Both the position numbers and the translations under genes were made by a program. A stretch of 64,000 nt of DNA from Flavobacterium tistrianum (GTDB lineage: Bacteria > Bacteroidota > Bacteroidia > Flavobacteriales > Flavobacteriaceae), in assembly GCF_003254545.1 (NCBI RefSeq), contig NZ_QJRH01000069.1, positions 1 to 64,000 on the forward strand, given 5' to 3'. Numbering within the stretch: the first letter of the stretch is position 1; each line of letters begins with the position of its first letter. Positions 26,398-34,818 of this stretch are shown here, piece by piece. The notes beneath the pieces are model-generated. The model saw only the letters and a program-made list of their open reading frames with translations, had not been told where the DNA came from and ran no database searches.

Positions 26398-26940
26398 ATG
26401 AAGAATACTTCCCAAGAGTTTGATAATGTTATCGCGGTTTGCCGTACGTTGTTTATCAATAAAATGAAAGATTATGGCAGTGCGTGGAGAATCTTAAGAT
26501 TACCATCATTGACGGATCAAATTTTCATAAAAGCACAACGAATCAGAAGTTTACAGGAAAACGAAGTTCGTAAAGTAGATGAAGATGAAAAAGGAGAATT
26601 TATCGGAATCATCAATTATTCTATTATGGCTTTGATTCAGTTAGAATTGGGTGTTGTAGATCAGCCGGATCTTGACGTTGAAAAAGCAACTGAATTATAC
26701 GATGTTAAAGTAAAGCTTACCAAAGATTTAATGGAAGCTAAAAACCATGATTATGGTGAAGCTTGGCGCGATATGCGTGTAAGTTCTTTAACCGATTTAA
26801 TTCTGCAGAAATTGCTTCGTGTTAAACAGATTGAAGATAATAAAGGAAAAACAATTGTTTCTGAAGGAATCGATGCTAATTATCAGGATATGATCAATTA
26901 TTCTGTTTTTGCTTTAATCTTAAACCCAATTACTAAGTAA
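26398..26940 (+). CDS. DUF1599 (Nmad1-like) protein with internal duplication
   Basis: A 180-residue all-helical cytoplasmic protein built of two copies of one unit. The first half has KMKDYGSAWRILRLPSLTDQI, KAQRIRSLQ and GIINYSIMALI; the second repeats KNHDYGEAWRDMRVSSLTDLI, KLLRVKQIE and DMINYSVFALI. DUF1599 is also called nucleotide modification associated domain 1, related to MazG-like pyrophosphatase helices, but no activity is established. The gene is divergent from folP and 72 bp upstream of the DoxX gene. Confidence 0.9.
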   Translation: MKNTSQEFDNVIAVCRTLFINKMKDYGSAWRILRLPSLTDQIFIKAQRIRSLQENEVRKVDEDEKGEFIGIINYSIMALIQLELGVVDQPDLDVEKATELYDVKVKLTKDLMEAKNHDYGEAWRDMRVSSLTDLILQKLLRVKQIEDNKGKTIVSEGIDANYQDMINYSVFALILNPITK

Positions 26941-26953
26941 AATTCCAAATTTT

Positions 26954-26993
26954 AAATTCCAAATTCCAATGCTAAACTTGGAATTTGGAATTT
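26954..26993. repeat. Inverted repeat of 16-bp arms
   Basis: Arms aaattccaaattccaa (26954-26969) and ttggaatttggaattt (26978-26993) are perfect complements. It fills the DUF1599-DoxX gap and could act as a terminator or transcript stabiliser. Confidence 0.8.
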
Positions 26994-27012
26994 GAATTTT
27001 TAAATATTCATT

Positions 27013-28113
27013 ATGAAAAACATCATTACCCAATTCTCCCGATTATTTGTCGGTGTATTATTTATCATTTCCGGATTAATAAAACTGAATGATCCTGTTG
27101 GTTTCTCTTATAAACTTGCTGAATATTTCAGTGAACCAGTTTTCAATATGCCATTCTTAGAGCCATTAGCCTTAGGTTTAGCAATCTTTTTAGTTATTCT
27201 GGAAGTAGTTTTAGGTGTGATGCTTTTGGTGGGTTATAAATCAAAACTAACGATTTGGGCATTATTGCTTTTAATTGTATTCTTTACTTTCCTTACTTTC
27301 TACTCTGCTTATTTTGATGTGGTAAAAGACTGTGGCTGTTTTGGAGATGCTTTACACTTAACGCCTTGGCAATCGTTTACAAAAGATGTTGTTTTGCTAT
27401 TCTTTATCCTGATTTTATTTATCAATAAAAAATTAGTTAAACCTTTATTTTCTAAATTGGTTACTAATATTATCACTTTGGTCAGCATTATTTTATGTGT
27501 ATTTATGGCAGTTTGGGTTATCAATCACAATCCTATCAAAGATTTCCGTCCATATAAAGTAGGAACAAACATCGAGAAAGGAATGGAAATTCCTGAAGGC
27601 GCACCTAAATCGGTGGTAGAAATGATTTTTATCTATAAAGTAAATGGTGTTGATAAAGAATTTACTGAGAAAGATTTGATGAATATTCCTGAAGGAGCTG
27701 TATTTGTTGATCGCAAAGACAAAGTAATTTCTGAAGGTTACGTTCCTCCTATCCATGATTTTACTATGACAAAAGATGATTCTGACTATAAAGAAGAATT
27801 ACTAAAAGAGCCAAAATTGTTAATCTATGTAACTTATGATTTGAATTTGTCAAATCCTGAAGGAATGAAAAAATTAGCAAAAGTTACGGCAGATGCAAAA
27901 GCAAAAGGTTACAAAGTAATCGGAATGACGGCTTCTGGAGCTGAGGAAATTGCAAAAGCTAAAAAAGATTACGCTTTAGACATAGATTTCTATTTCTGCG
28001 ACGGTACAGCTTTAAAAACTGTCGAAAGAGCAAATCCAAGTATTGTTGTGGTACATGATGGAACTATTGCTCAAAAAGTACACTACAATGATGTTGATGA
28101 TTTGAAATTGTAA
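27013..28113 (+). CDS. DoxX / BT_3928-family membrane protein
   Basis: A 366-residue inner-membrane protein. Residues 1-180 hold four or five membrane segments of the DoxX/MauE type (FVGVLFIISGLIKLNDPVGF, ALFLVILEVVLGVMLLVGY) with the DCGCFGDAL cysteines typical of this subgroup. After a helix near 150-170, a soluble C-terminal part (about 250-366) has a thioredoxin-like look (LLIYVTYDL...GYKVIGMTAS...PSIVVVHDG) but lacks a CxxC. The name BT_3928 family is from memory. Its neighbours, DUF1599 upstream and a TlpA lipoprotein downstream, suggest a thiol or redox link. Confidence 0.88.
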   Translation: MKNIITQFSRLFVGVLFIISGLIKLNDPVGFSYKLAEYFSEPVFNMPFLEPLALGLAIFLVILEVVLGVMLLVGYKSKLTIWALLLLIVFFTFLTFYSAYFDVVKDCGCFGDALHLTPWQSFTKDVVLLFFILILFINKKLVKPLFSKLVTNIITLVSIILCVFMAVWVINHNPIKDFRPYKVGTNIEKGMEIPEGAPKSVVEMIFIYKVNGVDKEFTEKDLMNIPEGAVFVDRKDKVISEGYVPPIHDFTMTKDDSDYKEELLKEPKLLIYVTYDLNLSNPEGMKKLAKVTADAKAKGYKVIGMTASGAEEIAKAKKDYALDIDFYFCDGTALKTVERANPSIVVVHDGTIAQKVHYNDVDDLKL

Positions 28114-28541
28114 CGCTTTAAAAATATAAGTTACAAAAGCGCTAATAAACATTACGTTTACTAGCGCTTTTTTATTTTAAGCATTTTTCATATTACGAAT
28201 AATAATCGTACAATTAATCAGAACCATTCAAAAAACATAAAAGAAGCCGTCAATAATTCCAATTTTATTTATGGCTTTTGATTAAATTCAGACGTTTTTT
28301 CGCTTCGAATTTTTCTTCTTAAAACAAAAAAGTTACTTTTTAATTGCCTCTTAAAAAAGTATTTCTGAAAAATACATGATTTTCCAGCCAACTATTACGA
28401 TTTCAAAACGCTTTTTTCAACCAAAAAACGTCGTTTTGTTACAAAATAAACGACTCTTCAAATTTTGTTAATCTGCAATTGGCATTCCATTTGTTTGTTT
28501 AACTTTGTGAATTCAGTATTAAAATTAAAATATAAACTTAT
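28114..28541 (+). other. 428-bp gap between DoxX and TlpA genes
   Basis: Contains a strong terminator (aaaagcgcta ... tagcgctttt, about 28136-28172) and the TlpA promoter at 28479-28507. Between them is AT-rich DNA with no open frame of note. An imperfect hairpin (gtcgttttgt / acaaaataaacgac) lies near 28430-28453. Confidence 0.6.
28479..28507 (+). promoter_or_regulatory. Promoter of TlpA-tpiA
   Basis: TTG (28479-28481), 18-nt spacer, TAACTTTG (28500-28507); the ATG lies 34 nt downstream. Confidence 0.7.
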
Positions 28542-29051
28542 ATGAAACAATTAGCCCTAATCGTTATCGCATTTATTACATTTTCTTGTTCTCAAGCGCA
28601 GAAAGCACAGAAAACAAGTTTTTCACAAGAAGCGTTATCAGAAAAATTACTAGCCGCAGATGGAAGTCAAGTTGCTTTTAAAGACATTTTAAAAAAATAC
28701 AAAGGAAAAAATCTAGTTATTGAAGTTTGGGCTTCATGGTGTGGAGATTGTGTAAAAGCAATGCCAAAACTAAAAGAATTACAAGCTGCAAATCCAAATG
28801 TATCTTATTTATTCCTTTCTGCCGATAAAACGACTGACAAATGGAAAGCTGGAATCGAAAAACATGAATTAAAAGGTGATCATTATATGATGAATGACGG
28901 AATGAAAGGCGTTTTCGGGAAAGCCATTGACTTAGACTGGATTCCAAGATATATTGTTATTGACAGATTTGGCACTATTGTACTGTACCGTGCTATTGAA
29001 ACTGATTTTGATAAAATCAATGAGAAAGTAAAAGAAACACAATACGAATAA
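28542..29051 (+). CDS. TlpA-like thioredoxin-fold lipoprotein
   Basis: A 169-residue exported protein with lipobox-like FITFSC (Cys16). The thioredoxin fold has the redox motif WASWCGDCVKAMP, a cis-proline region (WIPRYIVIDRFGTIV) and a TlpA/ResA layout. It probably reduces or isomerises disulfides in the periplasm. Bacteroidetes carry many such proteins, so the specific client is unknown. It is followed 44 bp later by tpiA on the same strand, probably one transcript. Confidence 0.92.
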   Translation: MKQLALIVIAFITFSCSQAQKAQKTSFSQEALSEKLLAADGSQVAFKDILKKYKGKNLVIEVWASWCGDCVKAMPKLKELQAANPNVSYLFLSADKTTDKWKAGIEKHELKGDHYMMNDGMKGVFGKAIDLDWIPRYIVIDRFGTIVLYRAIETDFDKINEKVKETQYE

Positions 29052-29095
29052 GTCCCAGACATATTAAAAACAAAAAATAATATAAAACTACCAAA

Positions 29096-29848
29096 ATGAG
29101 AAAATCAATTGTTGCAGGAAACTGGAAAATGCACAAAAATGCTGCACAAACTGAAGAATTATTGAATGAATTAATTGCTAAAATTCCAGCAAAAACAAAT
29201 GCACAAGTAATTGTAGCGCCAACTTTTGTAAACTTACAAGCGGCAGCGACTAAATTAAAAAATACAACTATCGGAGTTTCTGCTCAAAACGTTCACCAAG
29301 CTGAAGGTGGAGCTTTTACAGGAGAAATTTCTGCAGATATGTTAACAAGCATTGACGTTAATACAGTAATCTTAGGTCACTCTGAGCGTAGAGCTATTTT
29401 CCACGAAACAGACGCTTTAATCGCAAACAAAGTAGATACAGCTTTAAAACATGATATGACAGTAATCTTCTGTTTTGGAGAAGAATTAAAAGACCGTCAG
29501 TCTGGAAATCACTTCAACATTGTGGAGAACCAATTGCGTGACGGAGTTTTCCATATTGCAAAAGAATCTTGGTCTAAAATTGTTTTAGCATACGAACCAG
29601 TTTGGGCTATTGGAACTGGAGAAACTGCTTCGCCAGAGCAAGCTCAAGAAATGCACGAATTTATTAGAGAAACAATCCGTAAAGCTTTCGGAGCTGAAAT
29701 CGCTGATGAAGTTTCTATTTTATACGGTGGTTCTGTAAAACCAGAAAATGCTAAAGAAATCTTCTCTAAACCAGACGTAGATGGTGGTTTAATTGGAGGC
29801 GCAGCTTTAAAAGCCGACGATTTCTTAGCAATCGTTACAGCTATCTAA
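29096..29848 (+). CDS. tpiA: Triosephosphate isomerase
   Basis: Interconverts dihydroxyacetone phosphate and glyceraldehyde 3-phosphate in glycolysis. It has 250 residues and all hallmarks: AGNWKMHKN with the catalytic Lys, VILGHSERR with the catalytic His, and VLAYEPVWAIGTG with the catalytic Glu, plus the phosphate loop YGGSVKPEN and GGLIGGAAL. It ends in a region with two hairpins, a GCCACAGATTA repeat and a strong terminator. Confidence 0.98.
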   Translation: MRKSIVAGNWKMHKNAAQTEELLNELIAKIPAKTNAQVIVAPTFVNLQAAATKLKNTTIGVSAQNVHQAEGGAFTGEISADMLTSIDVNTVILGHSERRAIFHETDALIANKVDTALKHDMTVIFCFGEELKDRQSGNHFNIVENQLRDGVFHIAKESWSKIVLAYEPVWAIGTGETASPEQAQEMHEFIRETIRKAFGAEIADEVSILYGGSVKPENAKEIFSKPDVDGGLIGGAALKADDFLAIVTAI

Positions 29849-29858
29849 AAAATTATTT

Positions 29859-29937
29859 AGCCACAGATTAAAATGATTTCCACAGATTTTATTCTAATTT
29901 TTAAATAAAATCCATTTAATCCTTATAATCTGTGGCT
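29859..29937. repeat. Inverted repeat, GCCACAGATTA family, copy 2
   Basis: Arms agccacagatta (29859-29870) and taatctgtggct (29926-29937). It shares its ends with the element at 23225-23304. Confidence 0.75.
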
Positions 29938-29943
29938 TAAAAT

Positions 29944-29972
29944 AAAAAGCGATACTTTGAGTATCGCTTTTT
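29944..29972. terminator. Bidirectional terminator after tpiA
   Basis: A 13-bp stem, aaaaagcgatact (29944-29956), loop ttg, agtatcgcttttt (29960-29972). It separates tpiA from the convergent gene at 30037. Confidence 0.9.
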
Positions 29973-30036
29973 TTATGTCTCTATCTTTTCTCTTTCATCT
30001 TTTCACTTCACTCATTTCTCACATCTCACAAAAAAA

Positions 30037-32373
30037 CTAATTAATAAACGATTTCAAAAGTGGGCAATTGTACTTTTTAAACGTTGGCGTTGTTTTGTAA
30101 ATCGAATAAAAATTAACCAGCTCCTTCCCTGCTTTAAACGGATTTTTAGCTTCTTCTTCGGCAGTAATCAACTGAGCATAGTGATTGTAGTAATTGCATT
30201 CAAAAATCATTAAACTAGCCATTGCTTTTTCGTTATTGTTTTTAGACATCTTTAAAGCTTTTTCGTAATACATTTTGGCCATTTTCAAATTGTAATAATT
30301 ACCGTTTTGATATTTCTTTTCGTTTTCTGTGTTATCTCCGTAAACATAATCTGTGTAAGATGCTCCAGAAGTCCAGTCATAAGCCGTCATCATCCAGGAA
30401 TTTCCTAAATACGAAACATTAAAGTACGCATGAGCCAATTGCAGATTACTGCTTGCGGTATTTTGCTTTTTCAATTGAATTAATTTGGCTATAAAATCGG
30501 TTTTATTGAAACGATAATCAAACTTTCGCTCTTCTTGTTTCTGCAAAATTTTAGGAGCAAAAGGGTTTTCGTTCAAATACGTTTTGTATTCATAATTCTT
30601 TTCCCAAAAATCCTGAGGCATACTTGAAAACGTTTCATAAGCCAATTCCAAATTGTTATTTCTAAAGGCGATTGTTCCTTTTAAATCTTTGTAGTAATTG
30701 ATATTTGGAGCGATTGTTCCTGAACAGATATATTTTTCAAAAGGTGTTTTATCTGTTTTCTGCTGTAAAGCAATTAAAAGATCCATGTCTTTTACAGAGG
30801 CATTTCTATCAAAATATCCTATGTAACTGAAGAAATAAGGATTATTATATGATGCATATTCTCCATCATTTTTAATATCCGATTTCATTGAAAGCAAACC
30901 AGCCGTAACAATGTCGCCTTTTTTGCGAAAATCGTTACTTGCAATTCGGTATAAACTGTATAAATTTTTAAATAATCCGTGATCGGTTTCTACTAAATTC
31001 TCAACTGAATCAAAGTATTTGTAAAGCTGATTCTGAACTTTTTCATTCTTTAAATTATCTTGCTTTAAAGACACCAAAGCCAACTGAATATTTTTCTGCA
31101 TCTGGATCGAAGCATTGGCTTTATTAGAAATCATATCAGTATACTTTTTTCCTTCATCAACCTGATCGTCAATAAAGCATAATTGAGCAATTGCAGCAGT
31201 AATATAATCTTTCTGTTCTCCAGAAGTCTGTTCGCGAATCGAAATCAGGTAATATTCTAATTCTCTCAAATATAAAATATCCTTGTTGAAGTTTTCTTCT
31301 TTCGCTTTAGCGTAATTTTCATACCAATCTGTACTGCCGAAAACCACAGAAGGAGTTCCGTCATTGGTATACTGAGGCGTAAAAATCCAATCTTCGAGTT
31401 TGTTTATTTCTCTTCCAATCAAGAAACTCAAAAACAAACTATTCGGACTTAATTCATAAATTTCCTGAATCGATTTTAAACCCGGCGCTGGATTTCGAAG
31501 ACTTTCAATAGATAAAATAACGCTTCGTTCTTCATCGTTTTGAGCTAGCGCCAAAGTTTCCTCCGTCAATTTCCAATTGTAATGCTGCAACACAGCAAAC
31601 GATTTTTCTTCGCAGGAATTAAAAACTTTACTCAACAAGTAATTTTGCAAAGGTAAATTATCAACACATAAAGCATTGTAATATAATGCCCAAGGTTTAA
31701 GAATTGTATTTGATTCAGAAGCAAAATAGGTATCATATAATTGCACAACATTTTGCTTTTGCTGTGCATAAAAATAATAACGCAAAGCTAAAAACGCATA
31801 ACGCTGTTTTAAAAATGAATCTTTAGTAGACTTTATTTTCTTCTCAAAATCGAAATTATCTTCTAAATCATAGTTTTTATAATTGCTTCCTACTTGATCC
31901 CAAGATTCCCATTTTGTATATTCGACATTCCCATATTCCAACTTTTTAGCCAGCAAAATATAATTTAAAAAGGCTTTATTTTTAGACAATAATAAAGCTT
32001 CCACAAAAGTGTTTTTAGGAAATGCACTTTTTAAAGTTTTGTTTTCAAAAGCAGTTTGAAATTGCTCCGAATCTGTTTCATACAAAATCGTATGAACGTC
32101 ATCTGGATTAATGCTGTTTCCTAATTTCTTTTTCCATTCTAAACAATTCTTTTCCTGATCTACGCTAGAAACAGTATTGGTCGCATAATAATAATCGGCT
32201 GAATAATAAAATGGCGTCAATTTAAAGAAACCTTCACGCTGTGCTCTAAACAAAGCTAAACGGCTAGTTTCTGGAGAAACACTCCATCCGCAGGCAAATG
32301 TAAACTGAACGCTTAAAACGAGAAAAAAACTACTAAAAACGCGTATAAAAATTGGAGATATTTTCGGTTCCAT
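30037..32373 (-). CDS. Large exported helical-repeat protein of unknown function
   Basis: A 778-residue protein with a signal peptide (FFLVLSVQFTFA) followed directly by CGWSVSPE. The rest is mainly helical with repeated TPR-like pairs, for example NVVQLYDTYFASES, AFRNNNLELAYETFSS and KMAKMYYEKALKMSKNNNEKAM. No enzyme motif was seen. Its start overlaps the end of the upstream lipoprotein gene by 41 bp, indicating translational coupling and a shared job. Such pairs occur in other Bacteroidetes from memory, but with no assigned function. Confidence 0.85.
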   Translation of the reverse strand: MEPKISPIFIRVFSSFFLVLSVQFTFACGWSVSPETSRLALFRAQREGFFKLTPFYYSADYYYATNTVSSVDQEKNCLEWKKKLGNSINPDDVHTILYETDSEQFQTAFENKTLKSAFPKNTFVEALLLSKNKAFLNYILLAKKLEYGNVEYTKWESWDQVGSNYKNYDLEDNFDFEKKIKSTKDSFLKQRYAFLALRYYFYAQQKQNVVQLYDTYFASESNTILKPWALYYNALCVDNLPLQNYLLSKVFNSCEEKSFAVLQHYNWKLTEETLALAQNDEERSVILSIESLRNPAPGLKSIQEIYELSPNSLFLSFLIGREINKLEDWIFTPQYTNDGTPSVVFGSTDWYENYAKAKEENFNKDILYLRELEYYLISIREQTSGEQKDYITAAIAQLCFIDDQVDEGKKYTDMISNKANASIQMQKNIQLALVSLKQDNLKNEKVQNQLYKYFDSVENLVETDHGLFKNLYSLYRIASNDFRKKGDIVTAGLLSMKSDIKNDGEYASYNNPYFFSYIGYFDRNASVKDMDLLIALQQKTDKTPFEKYICSGTIAPNINYYKDLKGTIAFRNNNLELAYETFSSMPQDFWEKNYEYKTYLNENPFAPKILQKQEERKFDYRFNKTDFIAKLIQLKKQNTASSNLQLAHAYFNVSYLGNSWMMTAYDWTSGASYTDYVYGDNTENEKKYQNGNYYNLKMAKMYYEKALKMSKNNNEKAMASLMIFECNYYNHYAQLITAEEEAKNPFKAGKELVNFYSIYKTTPTFKKYNCPLLKSFIN

Positions 32374-33475
32374 AATCGTTTATGTATTTTTTATCAAAAG
32401 AGAAAAAAGTCACTTTTGTCTGATTTTCAATCTGAATTTTGTTTTTAATAATTGAAATCATTTTGTCGATTTCATTATCTGATATTTTTTCGATTCTAAT
32501 TTCGTCGCCATTTCTAAGATACGTCTGCCCAACTAAAACATCATCTTGCAAAACATATTTGTCATCCGATACTTTTTTCACCTTAATGCTATCTTTTATC
32601 AATCGATCATAATCAGATAAAATGCCTTTAAACTGATTTCCTCTAAAAGCAACTCCCCAACTATACAATGGCAAAGCAATATCTAATTTGAGTTTGTAAT
32701 CGCTGTGTGTAATATATTGCGATAATTCTTCACTTGTTCCAATAGAGTTTTTAGTCTGAAAATCGTCTGGTTTTGTAATGTTGTAACACATCAGCAAGCC
32801 TTTATCTACTGGCGGTATTCCAGCTTTTGTAGCATATTTATACTGCCAAAGCCTGATTGTTGCCACAATTTTTGAATTTGGATATAGCTTTTTAATCTGC
32901 TTTAATAAATAGAAATAATTTTTCTCCGATTTTTCGGTCCAGTCACAGTCAATCAGGATTTCTTTAAAATCGACTTTTAATTTGGCCGATTCTGCTTTTT
33001 TTACTGAATCGTAATCTAAGGCCTTAAAGTCTTTCTGTTTGTAATAATCTTTTGGATAAACAATGTTATAGGCATTGGTTTCTGCTTTTCTGTCATTCAT
33101 TTTTTTTCCAATCTGACCAATTCGGCGTGCCATTCTCGCAGCAAGACTATCCAATTGTTTGGTATCCGATTTTAAAACCACTTCATTAGTAATAAAAATA
33201 CTTGGTGTAATCTCAAGATTACTTTTATTGAGTGAAATATTCGAAATAGTTGCAACAGGCAGTGGTTCTTTTGAATATGGATTATAATCTACATCAAAAA
33301 AACGGACATACATATGCTGGACATCCATCTTCTTGACCAAAGAATCTTCTGCTTCCTGAAAATACATATCGGTTTTCCAATAACAAAAAGATCGGATAAC
33401 ATCATGTTCATTTTCGCAACTAGCGGCACTTAAAACAAACAAAAGCATTATAAAAAAAATATTTTTCACAATCAT
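32333..33475 (-). CDS. Lipoprotein with glycoside-hydrolase-like barrel features
   Basis: A 380-residue exported lipoprotein (lipobox SAASC, Cys20). The middle resembles a TIM-barrel hydrolase: MYVRFFDVDYNPYS near the start, KEILIDCDWTEKSEKNYFYLLKQIKKLYPNSKIVATIR with the pattern of a barrel strand, then GLLMCYNIT and DIALPLYSWGVAFRG. The D-C-D-W stretch lies where glycosidase-like families hold acidic residues, but no CAZy family is certain. It overlaps the next gene by 41 bp. Possible role in envelope or polysaccharide processing is inference. Confidence 0.82.
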   Translation of the reverse strand: MIVKNIFFIMLLFVLSAASCENEHDVIRSFCYWKTDMYFQEAEDSLVKKMDVQHMYVRFFDVDYNPYSKEPLPVATISNISLNKSNLEITPSIFITNEVVLKSDTKQLDSLAARMARRIGQIGKKMNDRKAETNAYNIVYPKDYYKQKDFKALDYDSVKKAESAKLKVDFKEILIDCDWTEKSEKNYFYLLKQIKKLYPNSKIVATIRLWQYKYATKAGIPPVDKGLLMCYNITKPDDFQTKNSIGTSEELSQYITHSDYKLKLDIALPLYSWGVAFRGNQFKGILSDYDRLIKDSIKVKKVSDDKYVLQDDVLVGQTYLRNGDEIRIEKISDNEIDKMISIIKNKIQIENQTKVTFFSFDKKYINDYGTENISNFYTRF

Positions 33476-33561
33476 AAAAAACTTACAAAATACTATTCAA
33501 AATTAGTATTAAAATTTATAACAATATGATTTATTTATGAACAACTTTTGCTTTGTATTCT

Positions 33562-33569
33562 TACCTTTG
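33562..33569 (+). promoter_or_regulatory. -7 element of prmA-clpS
   Basis: TACCTTTG matches TAnnTTTG. It lies 16 bp before the ATG at 33586 and so supports that start rather than the TTG at 33553, which would lie upstream of the transcript start. The same octamer precedes kdsA. Confidence 0.6.
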
Positions 33570-33585
33570 CAAAAATTTTTTATTT

Positions 33586-34419
33586 ATGTCGAATATATAT
33601 TTAGGATATCATTTTACAATTGAGCCAAAAGAGTTGGGTTCTGAAATTTTAGTGGCTGAATTGGGCGAAAAAGCGTTTGAAAGTTTTACAGAGACTGAAA
33701 ACGGAATTTCTGCTTTTGTGAAGAAGGATTTATGGGACGAAAATATTCTAGATGATATTTATATTCTACAATCTGAGGAGTTTAAAATTGAATATACCAT
33801 TGAAGAAATCGATCAGGTAAACTGGAACGAGGAATGGGAAAAGAATTTTGAGCCAATTGATGTTGACGGTAAATGCCACGTTCGTGCTCCTTTTCACGAA
33901 AAAACTGATGCTGAATTTGATATTGTGATTGAACCTAAAATGAGTTTTGGAACGGGACATCATGAAACCACTCACATGATGATTCAACATTTATTGGAAA
34001 TGGATGTAAAAGGTTTAAAAACACTTGATATGGGATGCGGAACAGCTATTTTGGCTATTTTGGCTGAAATGAAAGGTGCTGAACCAATTGATGCCATTGA
34101 TATTGACAACTGGTGCTACCTCAACTCCATCGAAAATGCTGAACGCAATAATTGCAAACATATCAGCGTTTATGAAGGTGATGCAGCATTATTGGCAGGT
34201 AAAAAGTATGATTTAATTATTGCCAATATCAACAGAAACATTCTGTTGAACGATATGCAAGCTTATGTTGACGCTTTAAATCCAAAAGGGATTATCCTTT
34301 TTAGCGGTTTTTACGAAGAAGACATTCCGTTTATTGATGCTTCTTGCGTTGAAAAAGGTTTAACTTATGTTAAAAAGCTTCAGAGAAACAACTGGGTATC
34401 TTTAAAATACGTAAATTAG
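33586..34419 (+). CDS. prmA: Ribosomal protein L11 methyltransferase
   Basis: SAM-dependent enzyme that trimethylates ribosomal protein L11. From the ATG at 33586 it has 277 residues. The N-terminal substrate-binding domain includes WNEEWEKNFEPI, followed by the PrmA signature KMSFGTGHHETTHMM, the SAM loop LDMGCGTAILAI and the NPPF-like motif IIANINRNIL. The frame is open to a TTG at 33553, but the -7 element and protein start (MSNIYLGYHFTIEP) favour the ATG. clpS follows after 38 bp. Confidence 0.96.
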   Translation: MSNIYLGYHFTIEPKELGSEILVAELGEKAFESFTETENGISAFVKKDLWDENILDDIYILQSEEFKIEYTIEEIDQVNWNEEWEKNFEPIDVDGKCHVRAPFHEKTDAEFDIVIEPKMSFGTGHHETTHMMIQHLLEMDVKGLKTLDMGCGTAILAILAEMKGAEPIDAIDIDNWCYLNSIENAERNNCKHISVYEGDAALLAGKKYDLIIANINRNILLNDMQAYVDALNPKGIILFSGFYEEDIPFIDASCVEKGLTYVKKLQRNNWVSLKYVN

Positions 34420-34457
34420 ACTACTGATAATCAATTCAGTACAAAAACTATAACAAT

Positions 34458-34733
34458 ATGAGTACTAAAGAAAAAGTAAGAGAAAGAGTTCGCGAAAAAG
34501 AAGCCATTGCTTTTAATAACGAGATCATTGTGTACAATGATGATGTAAATACTTTTGATCACGTAATTGATACTCTTATGCGTGTTTGTGACCATACGGC
34601 TGAACAAGCCGAGCAATGTTCTTTAATTGTTCACTACAATGGAAAATGCACTGTAAAAACTGGTCCGATTGAAAAACTTAAACCTCAATGCACTCAACTT
34701 TTGGAAGCGGGTCTTAGCGCCGAAATTGTGTAA
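34458..34733 (+). CDS. clpS: ATP-dependent Clp protease adaptor ClpS
   Basis: A 91-residue adaptor that brings N-degron substrates to the Clp ATPase. The core signature is present: EIIVYNDDVNTFDHVIDTLMRVCDHTAEQAEQCSLIVHYNGKCTVKTG, with the N-end recognition Asn-Asp pair. The charged N-terminal extension (KVREREKEAIAFN region) is typical. It is second in an operon with prmA and ends 16 bp before a long hairpin. Confidence 0.95.
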   Translation: MSTKEKVRERVREKEAIAFNNEIIVYNDDVNTFDHVIDTLMRVCDHTAEQAEQCSLIVHYNGKCTVKTGPIEKLKPQCTQLLEAGLSAEIV

Positions 34734-34748
34734 TTGATTCATAATTTT

Positions 34749-34797
34749 AAAACGCATTCTGTTTTATTCTATACTAGAATTGAATAGAATGCGTTTT
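34749..34797 (+). terminator. Terminator hairpin after clpS (copy A)
   Basis: Arms aaaacgcattct (34749-34760) and agaatgcgtttt (34786-34797). It is homologous to the hairpin at 36389-36437 on the other side of the WG-repeat gene. Confidence 0.85.
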
Positions 34798-34818
34798 TAT
34801 TTGTAGCAAATAAAAATC

